Positions 7,944 through 15,254 of a stretch of DNA of 38,587 nt are shown one piece after another. Positions within the stretch are counted from its first letter, which is position 1; each line of letters opens with the position of its first letter. The stretch is from a virus: IMG/VR virus record IMGVR_UViG_3300022220_000011, positions 1 to 38,587 of that record; one strand, given 5' to 3'. Both the position numbers and the translations under genes were made by a program. Under the pieces are notes generated by a model. That model was not told the DNA's origin. It ran no database searches and saw only the letters and a program-made list of their open reading frames with translations.

Positions 7944-9280
7944 CCTTCCCAGAACCGACAGGAACGCCGAGCTGGGAAACCCGGGTGAGGCCTGGAGCCT
8001 ACACGGCACCGAGCGGCGTCCGGATCCTGTATGACTTCGAAGACGTTGCGCGCGAAATCGACCTCCGCCGGAGCGTCTTCGAATTCCCCGGAGTGGATGG
8101 CGTCTATATCCAACGCAACAAAGTTGGAGCTAGACGGTATCCACTCCGTTGCTATTTCAGCGGTGATAGTCACGACCTCGAAGCGACTGCCTTCGAGGCA
8201 GCTCTGATGGAGGATGGTGTCGGTCGGCTCGAACATCCGCTCTATGGAACCTTCGACGTCGTCCCGATGGGGACGATCACCCGGCGAGACAATCTCGTCA
8301 CCGGAGCCAATCAGTCGATCGTCGAGACGACGTTCTGGCCTCCCCTGCGAGTCCTCTATCCCACCGGGCAGGAGAGCCCGGAGAACGAGATCCTCGCGTC
8401 GCTCGGCAACTTCGACGTCCAGGCAGCGCAGATGTTCTCTGATCTGATGAGCCTCGAGACGATCGTGAAACAGGTCTCACTCAAGGAGGCGATCCGCAAG
8501 ACGCTGAACGAGATCTCGCAGGTACTGGGAACCGTGTCGAAGACGACGTCGGAGGTCAATCGACTTTTCCGGGACGCCCAGTCGATCCTGAACTACGCGC
8601 TCGACGTCCTCGTCGGCCAGCCGTTGCTGCTCGCCCAACAGATCATCAACCTGACGACGCTTCCATCGCGAGCGCTGGCGGGGATCGCAGACCGGCTCGC
8701 AGCCTACGGCGAGCTCGCCGATCGCCTCTTCGGGTCCGAGGCGGGGAGACCCGGCGAGCGGATCGGAACGGCACTCGACCGGCGTCAATCGTCGCTCATC
8801 ACAAACGAGTTCCATCTCGTCGACCTGACGGCAAACGCCGCCGTCGACGGGTCCGTCCAGTCGGCGCTCAATACGACGTTTCGCTATCGGCCCGACGCGC
8901 TCGGGGCAGCCGTCGAAATCTTCGACCAGTTCGACGCGCTCGTCGCATGGCGGGACGCGGCATTCACCGACCTCGCGGACGCCGGCGCCATCTCCGGGAC
9001 GTTGCTCGACCAAGTCGACACCGGCGGCCCGATCCAGTCGCTCGGAAACGCCGTCGCAACCACGGCGGGGAACCTCGTCGAGATCTCGTTCTCCCTGCTC
9101 CCCGAGCGGCGTATCGTCCTCGACCGACCGCGGAACCTGCTCGAACTCGCTTCGGAGCTATACCCCGGAGACGTCGACCCACGGCTCGATGAGCTCATCT
9201 CGAACAATGGCCTCACGGGAGACGAGATCCTCGAACTGCCCCCAGGGCGGACGATCGCTTACTACCCGGAGCCGAGCTAA
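7940..9280 (+). CDS. Tail/DNA circularisation protein (Mu gpN-like)
   Basis: The product has 446 residues. The first about 110 match the DNA_circ_N family seen after the tape measure in Mu-like phages: a VREID-type start (EDVAREIDLRRSVFEFPG), a YPLRCYFSG strand, the SHDLEATAFEAAL helix, LEHPLYGTFDVVPMG, and VETTFWPP. The rest is helical and is less conserved in the family. The product is thought to belong to the tail tip or hub and to be injected or to help tail-tip assembly. It is translationally coupled to the tape measure and abuts the GTG of the next gene without a gap. Confidence 0.85.
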   Translation: MTFPEPTGTPSWETRVRPGAYTAPSGVRILYDFEDVAREIDLRRSVFEFPGVDGVYIQRNKVGARRYPLRCYFSGDSHDLEATAFEAALMEDGVGRLEHPLYGTFDVVPMGTITRRDNLVTGANQSIVETTFWPPLRVLYPTGQESPENEILASLGNFDVQAAQMFSDLMSLETIVKQVSLKEAIRKTLNEISQVLGTVSKTTSEVNRLFRDAQSILNYALDVLVGQPLLLAQQIINLTTLPSRALAGIADRLAAYGELADRLFGSEAGRPGERIGTALDRRQSSLITNEFHLVDLTANAAVDGSVQSALNTTFRYRPDALGAAVEIFDQFDALVAWRDAAFTDLADAGAISGTLLDQVDTGGPIQSLGNAVATTAGNLVEISFSLLPERRIVLDRPRNLLELASELYPGDVDPRLDELISNNGLTGDEILELPPGRTIAYYPEPS

Positions 9281-10348
9281 GTGGCCCGCGTCGCGAGCTA
9301 CACCCGGGACGCGGACGAAGTCTCGCTCCTGATCAACGGAGTCGAGTGGCGGTTCTGGTCCGCTCTCGTCATTCAGCAATCAATCGACGCCTACTCGACG
9401 ATCGCCTTTGCCGCGCCATTCGAAGCGGACCGCGCGGAGTTCCGGGAGACGTTTCGCCCGTTCTCGTTTCAGTTGCTCAAGGTACTACTTGGGGGCAAGG
9501 ATCTCTTCACCGGGACGCTGCTCGACGTCGTCCCCGATCACAGCGCGTCGGAGAGCCTCGTCCAGGTCACCGGATACGGGCTGCCGGGAGTTCTGGCGGA
9601 CGTCAATGCGCCGGCGAGTGAAGTCCCCTTCGAGTTCGACGGATGGGACCTCCGGAGGATCGCAACGACAATCGCCGAATGGTATGGGCTCGTCGTCGAG
9701 TTCGAGGCGGAGGAGGGCGCTCCGTTCGAGAAGGTGGCTCTCGAACCGACGACGAAGCCGCACGAATTTCTCAGTGACCTGGCCCTGCAACGCGGGCTCG
9801 TCATGAATGACACGCCCGAGGGAGCGCTCCGTTTTTGGAGGTCGGTCGAGCCAGGAAACCCGGTCGCGAAGTTCGCCGCCCGGACGCCTCCCGTGACGAC
9901 CGTTTCTCCGTCGTTCAATCCACGCCGGTACTATTCGGAGATCACCGGCTACGGGAAGACGAAGCGAGACCGGGACGGCTCGCAGTACACTGAGCAGAAT
10001 ACCCGGCTCTCCGGCGTCATCCGGCCTCACTCGTTCGATCTGAAGGATACCGAGCCGGCGGATGTCCCCGGCGCCGTCCGCGCGAACATGGGGCGGATGT
10101 TCGGGGAGATGGCAGCCTACTCGATCCCCGAGCTTCCGACGTGGCGGGATCCGGCGGATAGACTCTGGACGCATAACACGACGATCGAAATCACCGCGCC
10201 GGACGTCATGATCTATCACCCGACCGAACTTCTGATCCGCCGGGTGTCGCTGGAGCTCGAGCCGGATCGAAAGGTTGCCGGCCTCGACGTCGTCCTTCCT
10301 GGTTCCTACAGTGGAGAAATCCCGGAGGTCCTACCGTGGGATGGATAG
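9281..10348 (+). CDS. Baseplate hub protein (Mu gp44 / gpP-like)
   Basis: The product is 355 residues, started at GTG directly after the preceding TAA. The sequence shows hub-family traits: SLLINGVEWRFWSALVIQQSIDAYSTIAF near the N-terminus, then FRPFSFQLLKVLLGGKDLFTGTLLDVVP, VQVTGYGLPGVLADVNAP, WDLRRIATTIAEWYGLVVEF (LysM-like helix region), LSDLALQRGLVMNDTPEGALRFWR, and a C-terminal RRVSLELEPDRKVAGLDVVLP. These are the successive strands of a gp27/gp44 hub. It forms the ring to which the spike is attached and overlaps the spike gene by 13 nt. Confidence 0.9.
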   Translation: MARVASYTRDADEVSLLINGVEWRFWSALVIQQSIDAYSTIAFAAPFEADRAEFRETFRPFSFQLLKVLLGGKDLFTGTLLDVVPDHSASESLVQVTGYGLPGVLADVNAPASEVPFEFDGWDLRRIATTIAEWYGLVVEFEAEEGAPFEKVALEPTTKPHEFLSDLALQRGLVMNDTPEGALRFWRSVEPGNPVAKFAARTPPVTTVSPSFNPRRYYSEITGYGKTKRDRDGSQYTEQNTRLSGVIRPHSFDLKDTEPADVPGAVRANMGRMFGEMAAYSIPELPTWRDPADRLWTHNTTIEITAPDVMIYHPTELLIRRVSLELEPDRKVAGLDVVLPGSYSGEIPEVLPWDG

Positions 10349-10908
10349 CGCGTGTCCTGGGGTTCGAGCGAACCGGGAGCGTCGAGACCGTCAAGGTCGA
10401 TCCAGGGGGAGGGGCGAACAAGACCGCGGAACACTACGGTCCCCCCGGCCTGGACGCTCCACCGCTCCCCGGAGACTCCGCGGCGTGCGAGGACTCGACC
10501 GGGACCGGAAGCGCGCAGGCGTCCGGCTACAGCGACGGAACGACCCGCGTCGCACAGCCGGGGGAGTTCCGGACGTACGCCCGGGACGAGGCCGGCCTGG
10601 TCGTCGGATCCATCTGGCAGAAACGAGACGGGACGATCGTCGCGAACAACGCGAATGGGATGATCGAGCTGACGCCGGCCGGCGTGCTGAACATCCTATG
10701 CCCCGAGGTCCGGCTCGGCGACACGGCAGGCCAGCCCGTCGCGCGCCAGGGCGACCTCGTCGCGGTCGTGACTCCGCTCCTGTTGTCCGCCGCGCCCGGT
10801 TCCCCGGTGACTCCCGTTCCGCCGACTGCAGTCAGTCCGCTGACGGGCGGCATCCTATGCACGGGCCAGATCATTTCGGGGGCCGTGACGGTGAAAGCGG
10901 GTCCGTGA
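10336..10908 (+). CDS. Baseplate spike / central puncturing protein (Mu gp45-like)
   Basis: The product is 190 residues from GTG 10336, overlapping the hub gene. It contains an OB-type stretch and then a repetitive beta-helix-like stretch: TRVAQPGEFRTYARDEAGLVVGSIWQKRDGTIVANNANGMIELTPAGVLNILCPEVRLGD. This is followed by the paired ARQGDLVAVVTP segment and a Gly-rich end. This is the usual form of gp45/gpV spikes that cap the tail tube and pierce the outer membrane. It is shorter than lysozyme-bearing spikes, and no enzymatic domain is visible. Confidence 0.85.
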   Translation: MGWIARVLGFERTGSVETVKVDPGGGANKTAEHYGPPGLDAPPLPGDSAACEDSTGTGSAQASGYSDGTTRVAQPGEFRTYARDEAGLVVGSIWQKRDGTIVANNANGMIELTPAGVLNILCPEVRLGDTAGQPVARQGDLVAVVTPLLLSAAPGSPVTPVPPTAVSPLTGGILCTGQIISGAVTVKAGP

Positions 10909-10909
10909 G

Positions 10910-11986
10910 ATGATCGCGAACCTGGGGACGCTCCCGGTCTCGTCCATCAATATCGGACTGGCTGGATCGCTCGTCGGGCTGACCGCTGAGATCGCGAAGC
11001 TCCAGGCGGAGCTCACTGGTATCGCCTCCGCGCTCGAAACCCAGCTGACATTCTCGTCGAACTTCCCGCCGAACCTGGCGGGATATGCGGTGCAATTCAC
11101 CACGGCATTCGATCCGACGTGGATGGCGGCGCTCTTCAGTCCGGCGAATTGGGCGACGCTGAACACTGACGCGAATGCCGATCTCGTGTTGCAGCTCGGA
11201 TTCGTCGACGGCCAGCTCGCAATCACGACTCCCCTAGTCGAAGGACTGGAGGTCGGAGTGTCCGCCGGCGCGTTGACGGGCTGGACCTATTCCGGGCGCG
11301 CGCGCGGATTCGGAACCGAGCTCACGGCGGCGACGGTCAACGGCTTCGCGGGCATTCACCCGGACACCCAGATCGACGCCATCATCATCGCGACGGCGAA
11401 CTTCGCATCCTGGCAGGCATTCGGGGAAGGCTTCCTCGTCGGCACGAGCGACGATGAGGACCTCGGCGCGTCGACCAGCCGGGAACGGCTCCAGGGGATG
11501 GGAGTCCTGAACGGCGGCAACTGGAACGGCGGAGTCGACCAGATACTGAGCCCGCTCCGGATCTTCCTCGCAGAGCTCGAAGGGCGAAAGAGTGCGATCG
11601 AATATCAGCTCGAAGTGACCGTCGGTTTGAATCTGCCGGACCCGGGGGAGATCATCGATTTCGGATTGACGCTGGATCTCGAGGCCGCGCTCGAGAGCAT
11701 GGTCACCGTTCAGACGGATCTCGACTTGCAGGTCACCGGCCTGAACGCGAAGATCGACGCGCTCTTCGACCTCATCTTCGACCTGACGGTTCAACTCAGC
11801 GCCGGCGGGATCACAGTATGGAGCTACAGCGGACGCGCGGGGAGCCTCGGAGCCGAGTTTGCGCCCGAGGTCGACGACGGCCTCCCCGGCGCCGGCGATG
11901 CGTCCTCGTCGACGTACGGGATCGCAATCGCGACCGCGCTCCCGAGTGCTTGGGTGGATTTCGGCAACATCACGATCACAGGCTAG
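10910..11986 (+). CDS. Baseplate-region protein with duplicated motif, unknown function
   Basis: The product has 358 residues. It lies between spike and gp46-like wedge genes, a position with no standard Mu counterpart. It begins with helices (LVGLTAEIAKLQAELTGIASALETQL). A motif occurs twice: LTGWTYSGRARGFGTELTAA (about 123-142) and ITVWSYSGRAGSLGAEFAPE (about 302-321), each followed by strands ending with ...AIIIATA or ...GIAIATA. The region between them is helical (ILSPLRIFLAELEGRKSAI). The repeat points to a beta-sandwich duplication, possibly a baseplate-associated or receptor-facing protein. I do not recognise a named family. Confidence 0.75.
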   Translation: MIANLGTLPVSSINIGLAGSLVGLTAEIAKLQAELTGIASALETQLTFSSNFPPNLAGYAVQFTTAFDPTWMAALFSPANWATLNTDANADLVLQLGFVDGQLAITTPLVEGLEVGVSAGALTGWTYSGRARGFGTELTAATVNGFAGIHPDTQIDAIIIATANFASWQAFGEGFLVGTSDDEDLGASTSRERLQGMGVLNGGNWNGGVDQILSPLRIFLAELEGRKSAIEYQLEVTVGLNLPDPGEIIDFGLTLDLEAALESMVTVQTDLDLQVTGLNAKIDALFDLIFDLTVQLSAGGITVWSYSGRAGSLGAEFAPEVDDGLPGAGDASSSTYGIAIATALPSAWVDFGNITITG

Positions 11987-11987
11987 C

Positions 11988-12422
11988 ATGACGGACGTCC
12001 TCCTATTCCATACCGCTGACGGCGGGGAGATCGAGTACACGAACGGGCAGGCAACCATGTCGGATGGTTTGTCCACGGCCGCCTACTTGTCCCTGTTCGG
12101 CGGAAACGAGCGCGACTCCGGGAGCGACGCGGACGAGCCTCTCGAATGGTGGGGCAATCGAGGCGAGACGGACGAAACGAGGAAATACCGGAGTCGGACG
12201 CAAAGCCTCCTTCGGTCGCTTCCCACGACGAGCGCCAATCTCCAGCTCCTCGAAGAAGCGGCCAATGCCGATCTGGCCTGGATGATCGAAACGGGGATCG
12301 CGGACTCGGTCGCCGCGGCTGCGCGGATCACCGCCCCGAAGCGGATCGAATTCGACGTCGCTATCGTCATCGGTGACGAGACGTTTCCCTTCACGTTCGA
12401 AGAAACCTGGACGGCCTCATGA
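11988..12422 (+). CDS. Baseplate wedge protein (Mu gp46-like, GP46 family)
   Basis: The product has 144 residues from ATG 11988, 1 nt after the previous stop; an upstream ATG in the same frame (11859) would read an Arg-rich shadow. The features are GP46-like: a start with strand DVLLFHTADGGEIEY, MSDGLSTAAYLSLFGGN, then EWWGNRGETDETRKYRSRTQSLL, and a C-terminal IEFDVAIVIGDETFPFTFEETW. GP46 proteins form the inner baseplate wedge with gp47 (J). It is coupled to the J gene by ATGA (12419-12422). Confidence 0.88.
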   Translation: MTDVLLFHTADGGEIEYTNGQATMSDGLSTAAYLSLFGGNERDSGSDADEPLEWWGNRGETDETRKYRSRTQSLLRSLPTTSANLQLLEEAANADLAWMIETGIADSVAAAARITAPKRIEFDVAIVIGDETFPFTFEETWTAS

Positions 12423-13627
12423 GTCTATCAGTCCCAACGACCCAGGAAGTCACGGAGACGATCGTCGCGCAACTCGAGGCGGCGCTATCCCAGACGATCC
12501 CCCTGTTGCCGAAGTCGTTCACCCGGGTTCTGGCGAAGGCGCTCGGAGGCGTTTTCGTCCTGATTTACAAATACGCCGGCTTCGTCTTCCTGCAGCTATT
12601 CGTTGCGTACGCGACGATGCGAGAGACGACGATCAACGGCGTAGTGATTCGGCCGCTCGTCGAATGGGGAAGGCTGATCGGAGTTGGGGATCCGGATGAT
12701 GCGACGCGCGCGGAACTACTGATCGACGTCACGGTCACCGACCAAACGGGCGATCTCGCTGGCGGCTCCCATCTCCTCCGGTCCCAAACGGGCGTAGGGT
12801 ATCAGACGATCACCACGGTTCCGCTGGATGCCGCGACCGTGCAAGTCACCATTCGGGCGACGAGCGATCAGCAAGGCAACGGGGGCGAAGGCGTCATCGG
12901 AAACCTGGAGCCCGGAGACGAGGTCTCGTTTGTCAACCCGCTCCCGAATATCGTCCGCGTCGCGGTCGTCGACTCCCAGACCGTGCAGGCTGCGGACGCG
13001 GAGTCGGAGGAAAACTATCGCCGCCGCGTGATGGAGCGATTCCAGGCGAAGCCGCAGGGCGGCGCATACGCCGATTATCGAGTGTGGGCGACGAGCGTCG
13101 AGGGGATCATTCGGGCGTACCCCTACACCGGGCAGGACCCCGGAGAGGTGGACGTTTTCTGCGAGGCGACGGAGGCGAGCTCGGGGAGCCCGGACGGGAT
13201 ACCGACGGGCGCCCAGCTGACGGCGATTTACGACGCGATCCAGCTCGACGAAGCGGGGACGGCAACGCGGCGGCCAGTCGGAGCGGCCGTGAACGTCTAT
13301 GCAATCACACGGACTGCGTTCGACGTCGACGTCGACGGCCTCGACGTATCGAGCGCCACGGAGACGGAGGCGACGGTCAAGAGTCAGCTCGACGCGGCCG
13401 TCGACGAATACCTCCGCGGTCGGGAACCATTCATCGTCGGGCTATCCGTCCTCCCGCGTTTGGACCGGATCACCGAAGCGGGCGTGTCCGGCGTCGTCGA
13501 CGCGGTCCTCGATGCGACGGGCGCGGTAGCAACGAGCGTCACGGTGGAGAAGGGCGGGACGCCTCTCATCGCCTACACGCTCGACGATGGCGAGAAGGCA
13601 AAACTCGGAGTGATCTCCTACGGGTGA
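12419..13627 (+). CDS. Baseplate J-like wedge protein (Mu gp47-like)
   Basis: The product has 402 residues. It has the Baseplate_J layout: an N-terminal helix-rich part (VAQLEAALSQTIPLLPKSFTRVLAKALGGVF), LIGVGDPDDATRAELLIDVTV, AGGSHLLRSQTGVGYQTI, ATSDQQGNGGEGVIGNLEPGD, then VDSQTVQAADAESEENYRRRVMERFQAKPQGGAYADYRVWA, and VEGIIRAYPYTGQDPGEVDVF. The C-terminal ITRTAFDVDVDGLDV and GLSVLPRLDRITEAGVSGVVDAVLDATGA complete it. It is a structural wedge component linking spike, hub and fibres. Its length is typical of the family. Confidence 0.93.
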   Translation: MSLSVPTTQEVTETIVAQLEAALSQTIPLLPKSFTRVLAKALGGVFVLIYKYAGFVFLQLFVAYATMRETTINGVVIRPLVEWGRLIGVGDPDDATRAELLIDVTVTDQTGDLAGGSHLLRSQTGVGYQTITTVPLDAATVQVTIRATSDQQGNGGEGVIGNLEPGDEVSFVNPLPNIVRVAVVDSQTVQAADAESEENYRRRVMERFQAKPQGGAYADYRVWATSVEGIIRAYPYTGQDPGEVDVFCEATEASSGSPDGIPTGAQLTAIYDAIQLDEAGTATRRPVGAAVNVYAITRTAFDVDVDGLDVSSATETEATVKSQLDAAVDEYLRGREPFIVGLSVLPRLDRITEAGVSGVVDAVLDATGAVATSVTVEKGGTPLIAYTLDDGEKAKLGVISYG

Positions 13628-13630
13628 CAA

Positions 13631-14455
13631 ATGGCACTGAATCCACAGCTCGCATACCCCGCCCAAATCACGACGGGCGATCCAGGCTACCCATACGGCA
13701 AGGCCCAGAACGACATCGTCGAAGGCGACGGAGTCGGCTCCCCGCTGGAGCGTCAGATTTACAACGACATTTTCGGGTTTCAGCAGTCGCTCCTGGTCGA
13801 TGCTGGAATCACGCCGTCCGGCACTCCCGACGAGGTCGGCGCGTCCCAGTACATGGCGGCGCTCGAGGCGCTCGCGCGGTACTGGGCCGACGACGAGCTG
13901 GGCGGGGAGATCGATCAGAATGCGGCGGACATCGCGACGCTCGAAACCTGGCAGAACGCACGGATCCCGCAGAGCTGGGGGCTCGGAGTTCCATTCGTCA
14001 TCACGGCGAACCTTTCGAACCGCTTCAATTATCTGAGCGTGACGGCTGGAACGGTGATCGAGCAGGTTTCGGTGGGAAGCGTCGGCAGCTGCAAGATCCC
14101 CTTCCAGCTCCCCTACCCGACGATGCGGATCAAAGCCAACTCGTTCAAGTGCTACGCCATCGGATCCAGCGGACACGGCTCGCTCCCTCAATTCATGCCG
14201 TCGGCAAACCTCAATTTCTTGGGGCTCTCCGGAGATGCGGGAAGCATTGCGATTGCAACCGACACATCGGCGACGCCGGCGGCGTACGAAGTCGAACACG
14301 CACTGAACGCAACTCACGCGGCGTTCGACCTGTCGGTGCTCCCTAATCAGATGTGGCGACGCTGGGAGGTAGAGTTCAAGGGCGAAGGCGGATCGAATTC
14401 GCAAGTCGGGCTTCGGCTGATCGCAGCGATTCTCTGGTTGGAAGATATTCCCTGA
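13631..14455 (+). CDS. Short tail fibre-like protein
   Basis: The product has 274 residues. The N-terminal about 80 residues follow a pattern common in tail fibre or collar N-termini: NDIVEGDGVGSPLERQIYNDIFGFQQSLLVDAGI then TPSGTPDEVGASQYMAALEALA. A short coil (ELGGEIDQNAADIATLETWQNAR) leads to a C-terminal beta-rich region of about 160 residues that could bind a receptor or decorate the baseplate. It separates the J gene from the gp48-like gene, a variation on Mu order. The start follows the previous stop by 3 nt. Confidence 0.7.
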   Translation: MALNPQLAYPAQITTGDPGYPYGKAQNDIVEGDGVGSPLERQIYNDIFGFQQSLLVDAGITPSGTPDEVGASQYMAALEALARYWADDELGGEIDQNAADIATLETWQNARIPQSWGLGVPFVITANLSNRFNYLSVTAGTVIEQVSVGSVGSCKIPFQLPYPTMRIKANSFKCYAIGSSGHGSLPQFMPSANLNFLGLSGDAGSIAIATDTSATPAAYEVEHALNATHAAFDLSVLPNQMWRRWEVEFKGEGGSNSQVGLRLIAAILWLEDIP

Positions 14456-14473
14456 CGAGCGACCTGGATCCCC

Positions 14474-15250
14474 ATGGCTCTGTTTTCGCTTTTCAAGCGC
14501 CTGCTACCTGACGCGACGGCGTGGCGCCTCATCATCGACCGAACGCTCCGGGACTTCTTCACCGGCCTGTCGGGAGCGGCGGAGGATGCGCGGACGTTCG
14601 TCGACGAGGTTTTCGAAGATCTCTGGCCAGCGACGACGCGCGAGCTCGACCAATGGGTTCATCAGTTCGGAGTGTTCACGAGTGCACTCGACACCGCGGC
14701 GACGAAGCGCTCCGATCTCGACGCAGCCTGGAAGGCGCAAGGCGGACAGGATCCTTCCTACATTCAGACGGTCGTCCAGGAGGCAGGCTTCCCGCTTTAC
14801 TTGCATGATTGGTGGTCCTCAGGTCCGGGGCCGTACGTCCCACGGGATCCGCGCGACTTCACAAATCCAGTCCGGATCGGACTCTGGCGTTGCAGTGCGT
14901 TTGCGAGTCAGCCGCGTTGCTCCAGCGGGGAAGATCCGGGTGGCTTTCCGATCGTGCAACCGCGTTGCAACGCGTTCCTGGCAAACAACACCAACTATCT
15001 GGTGAACCTGAATCTGACGCGCCGAGCGCCGCCCCCGGTTCCCGACGATCCGGCGCTGTGGCCTTTCTTCGTGTACTTCGGACCGGAGACGCTGACGCCC
15101 GGTTCTCTCGTTTCGATCCCGAACGATCGACGCACCGAGCTCGAGCGGCTCCTGCTGAAACTCAATCCGACCCAGCTCTGGATCGTCATCATGGCGGATT
15201 ATGTGACCGAGGGCGTCTTCGACGCCACCTTCGACGCCACCTTCGAGTGA
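14474..15250 (+). CDS. Tail/baseplate protein, Mu gp48 (YmfQ/DUF2313)-like
   Basis: The product has 258 residues. The N-terminal portion shows the family pattern: LFKRLLPDATAWRLI, TLRDFFTGLSGAAEDARTFVDEVFEDLWPATTRELDQWVHQFGV, then KRSDLDAAWKAQGGQDPSYIQTVVQEAGFPLYLHDWW. The middle is Cys-containing and Pro-rich, and the C-terminus returns to a family-like ERLLLKLNPTQLWIVIMADY. The last codons are a 12-bp tandem repeat giving FDATFDATFE. gp48-like proteins link wedge and fibres. Confidence 0.82.
   Translation: MALFSLFKRLLPDATAWRLIIDRTLRDFFTGLSGAAEDARTFVDEVFEDLWPATTRELDQWVHQFGVFTSALDTAATKRSDLDAAWKAQGGQDPSYIQTVVQEAGFPLYLHDWWSSGPGPYVPRDPRDFTNPVRIGLWRCSAFASQPRCSSGEDPGGFPIVQPRCNAFLANNTNYLVNLNLTRRAPPPVPDDPALWPFFVYFGPETLTPGSLVSIPNDRRTELERLLLKLNPTQLWIVIMADYVTEGVFDATFDATFE
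15217..15245 (+). repeat. 12-bp tandem repeat at 3' end of the gp48-like gene
   Basis: CTTCGACGCCAC occurs at 15217-15228 and 15229-15240, followed by a partial third copy (CTTCG). It encodes FDAT-FDAT-FE at the C-terminus. The length keeps the frame, so copy-number change would be tolerated. It is most likely a replication slippage product. Confidence 0.7.
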
Positions 15251-15254
15251 GACC

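Noticed and set aside
13084-14346. 420-codon plus-strand frame across the J-like and short-fibre genes
   Set aside because: It is a +1 shadow with extreme Arg content spanning two well-supported genes.
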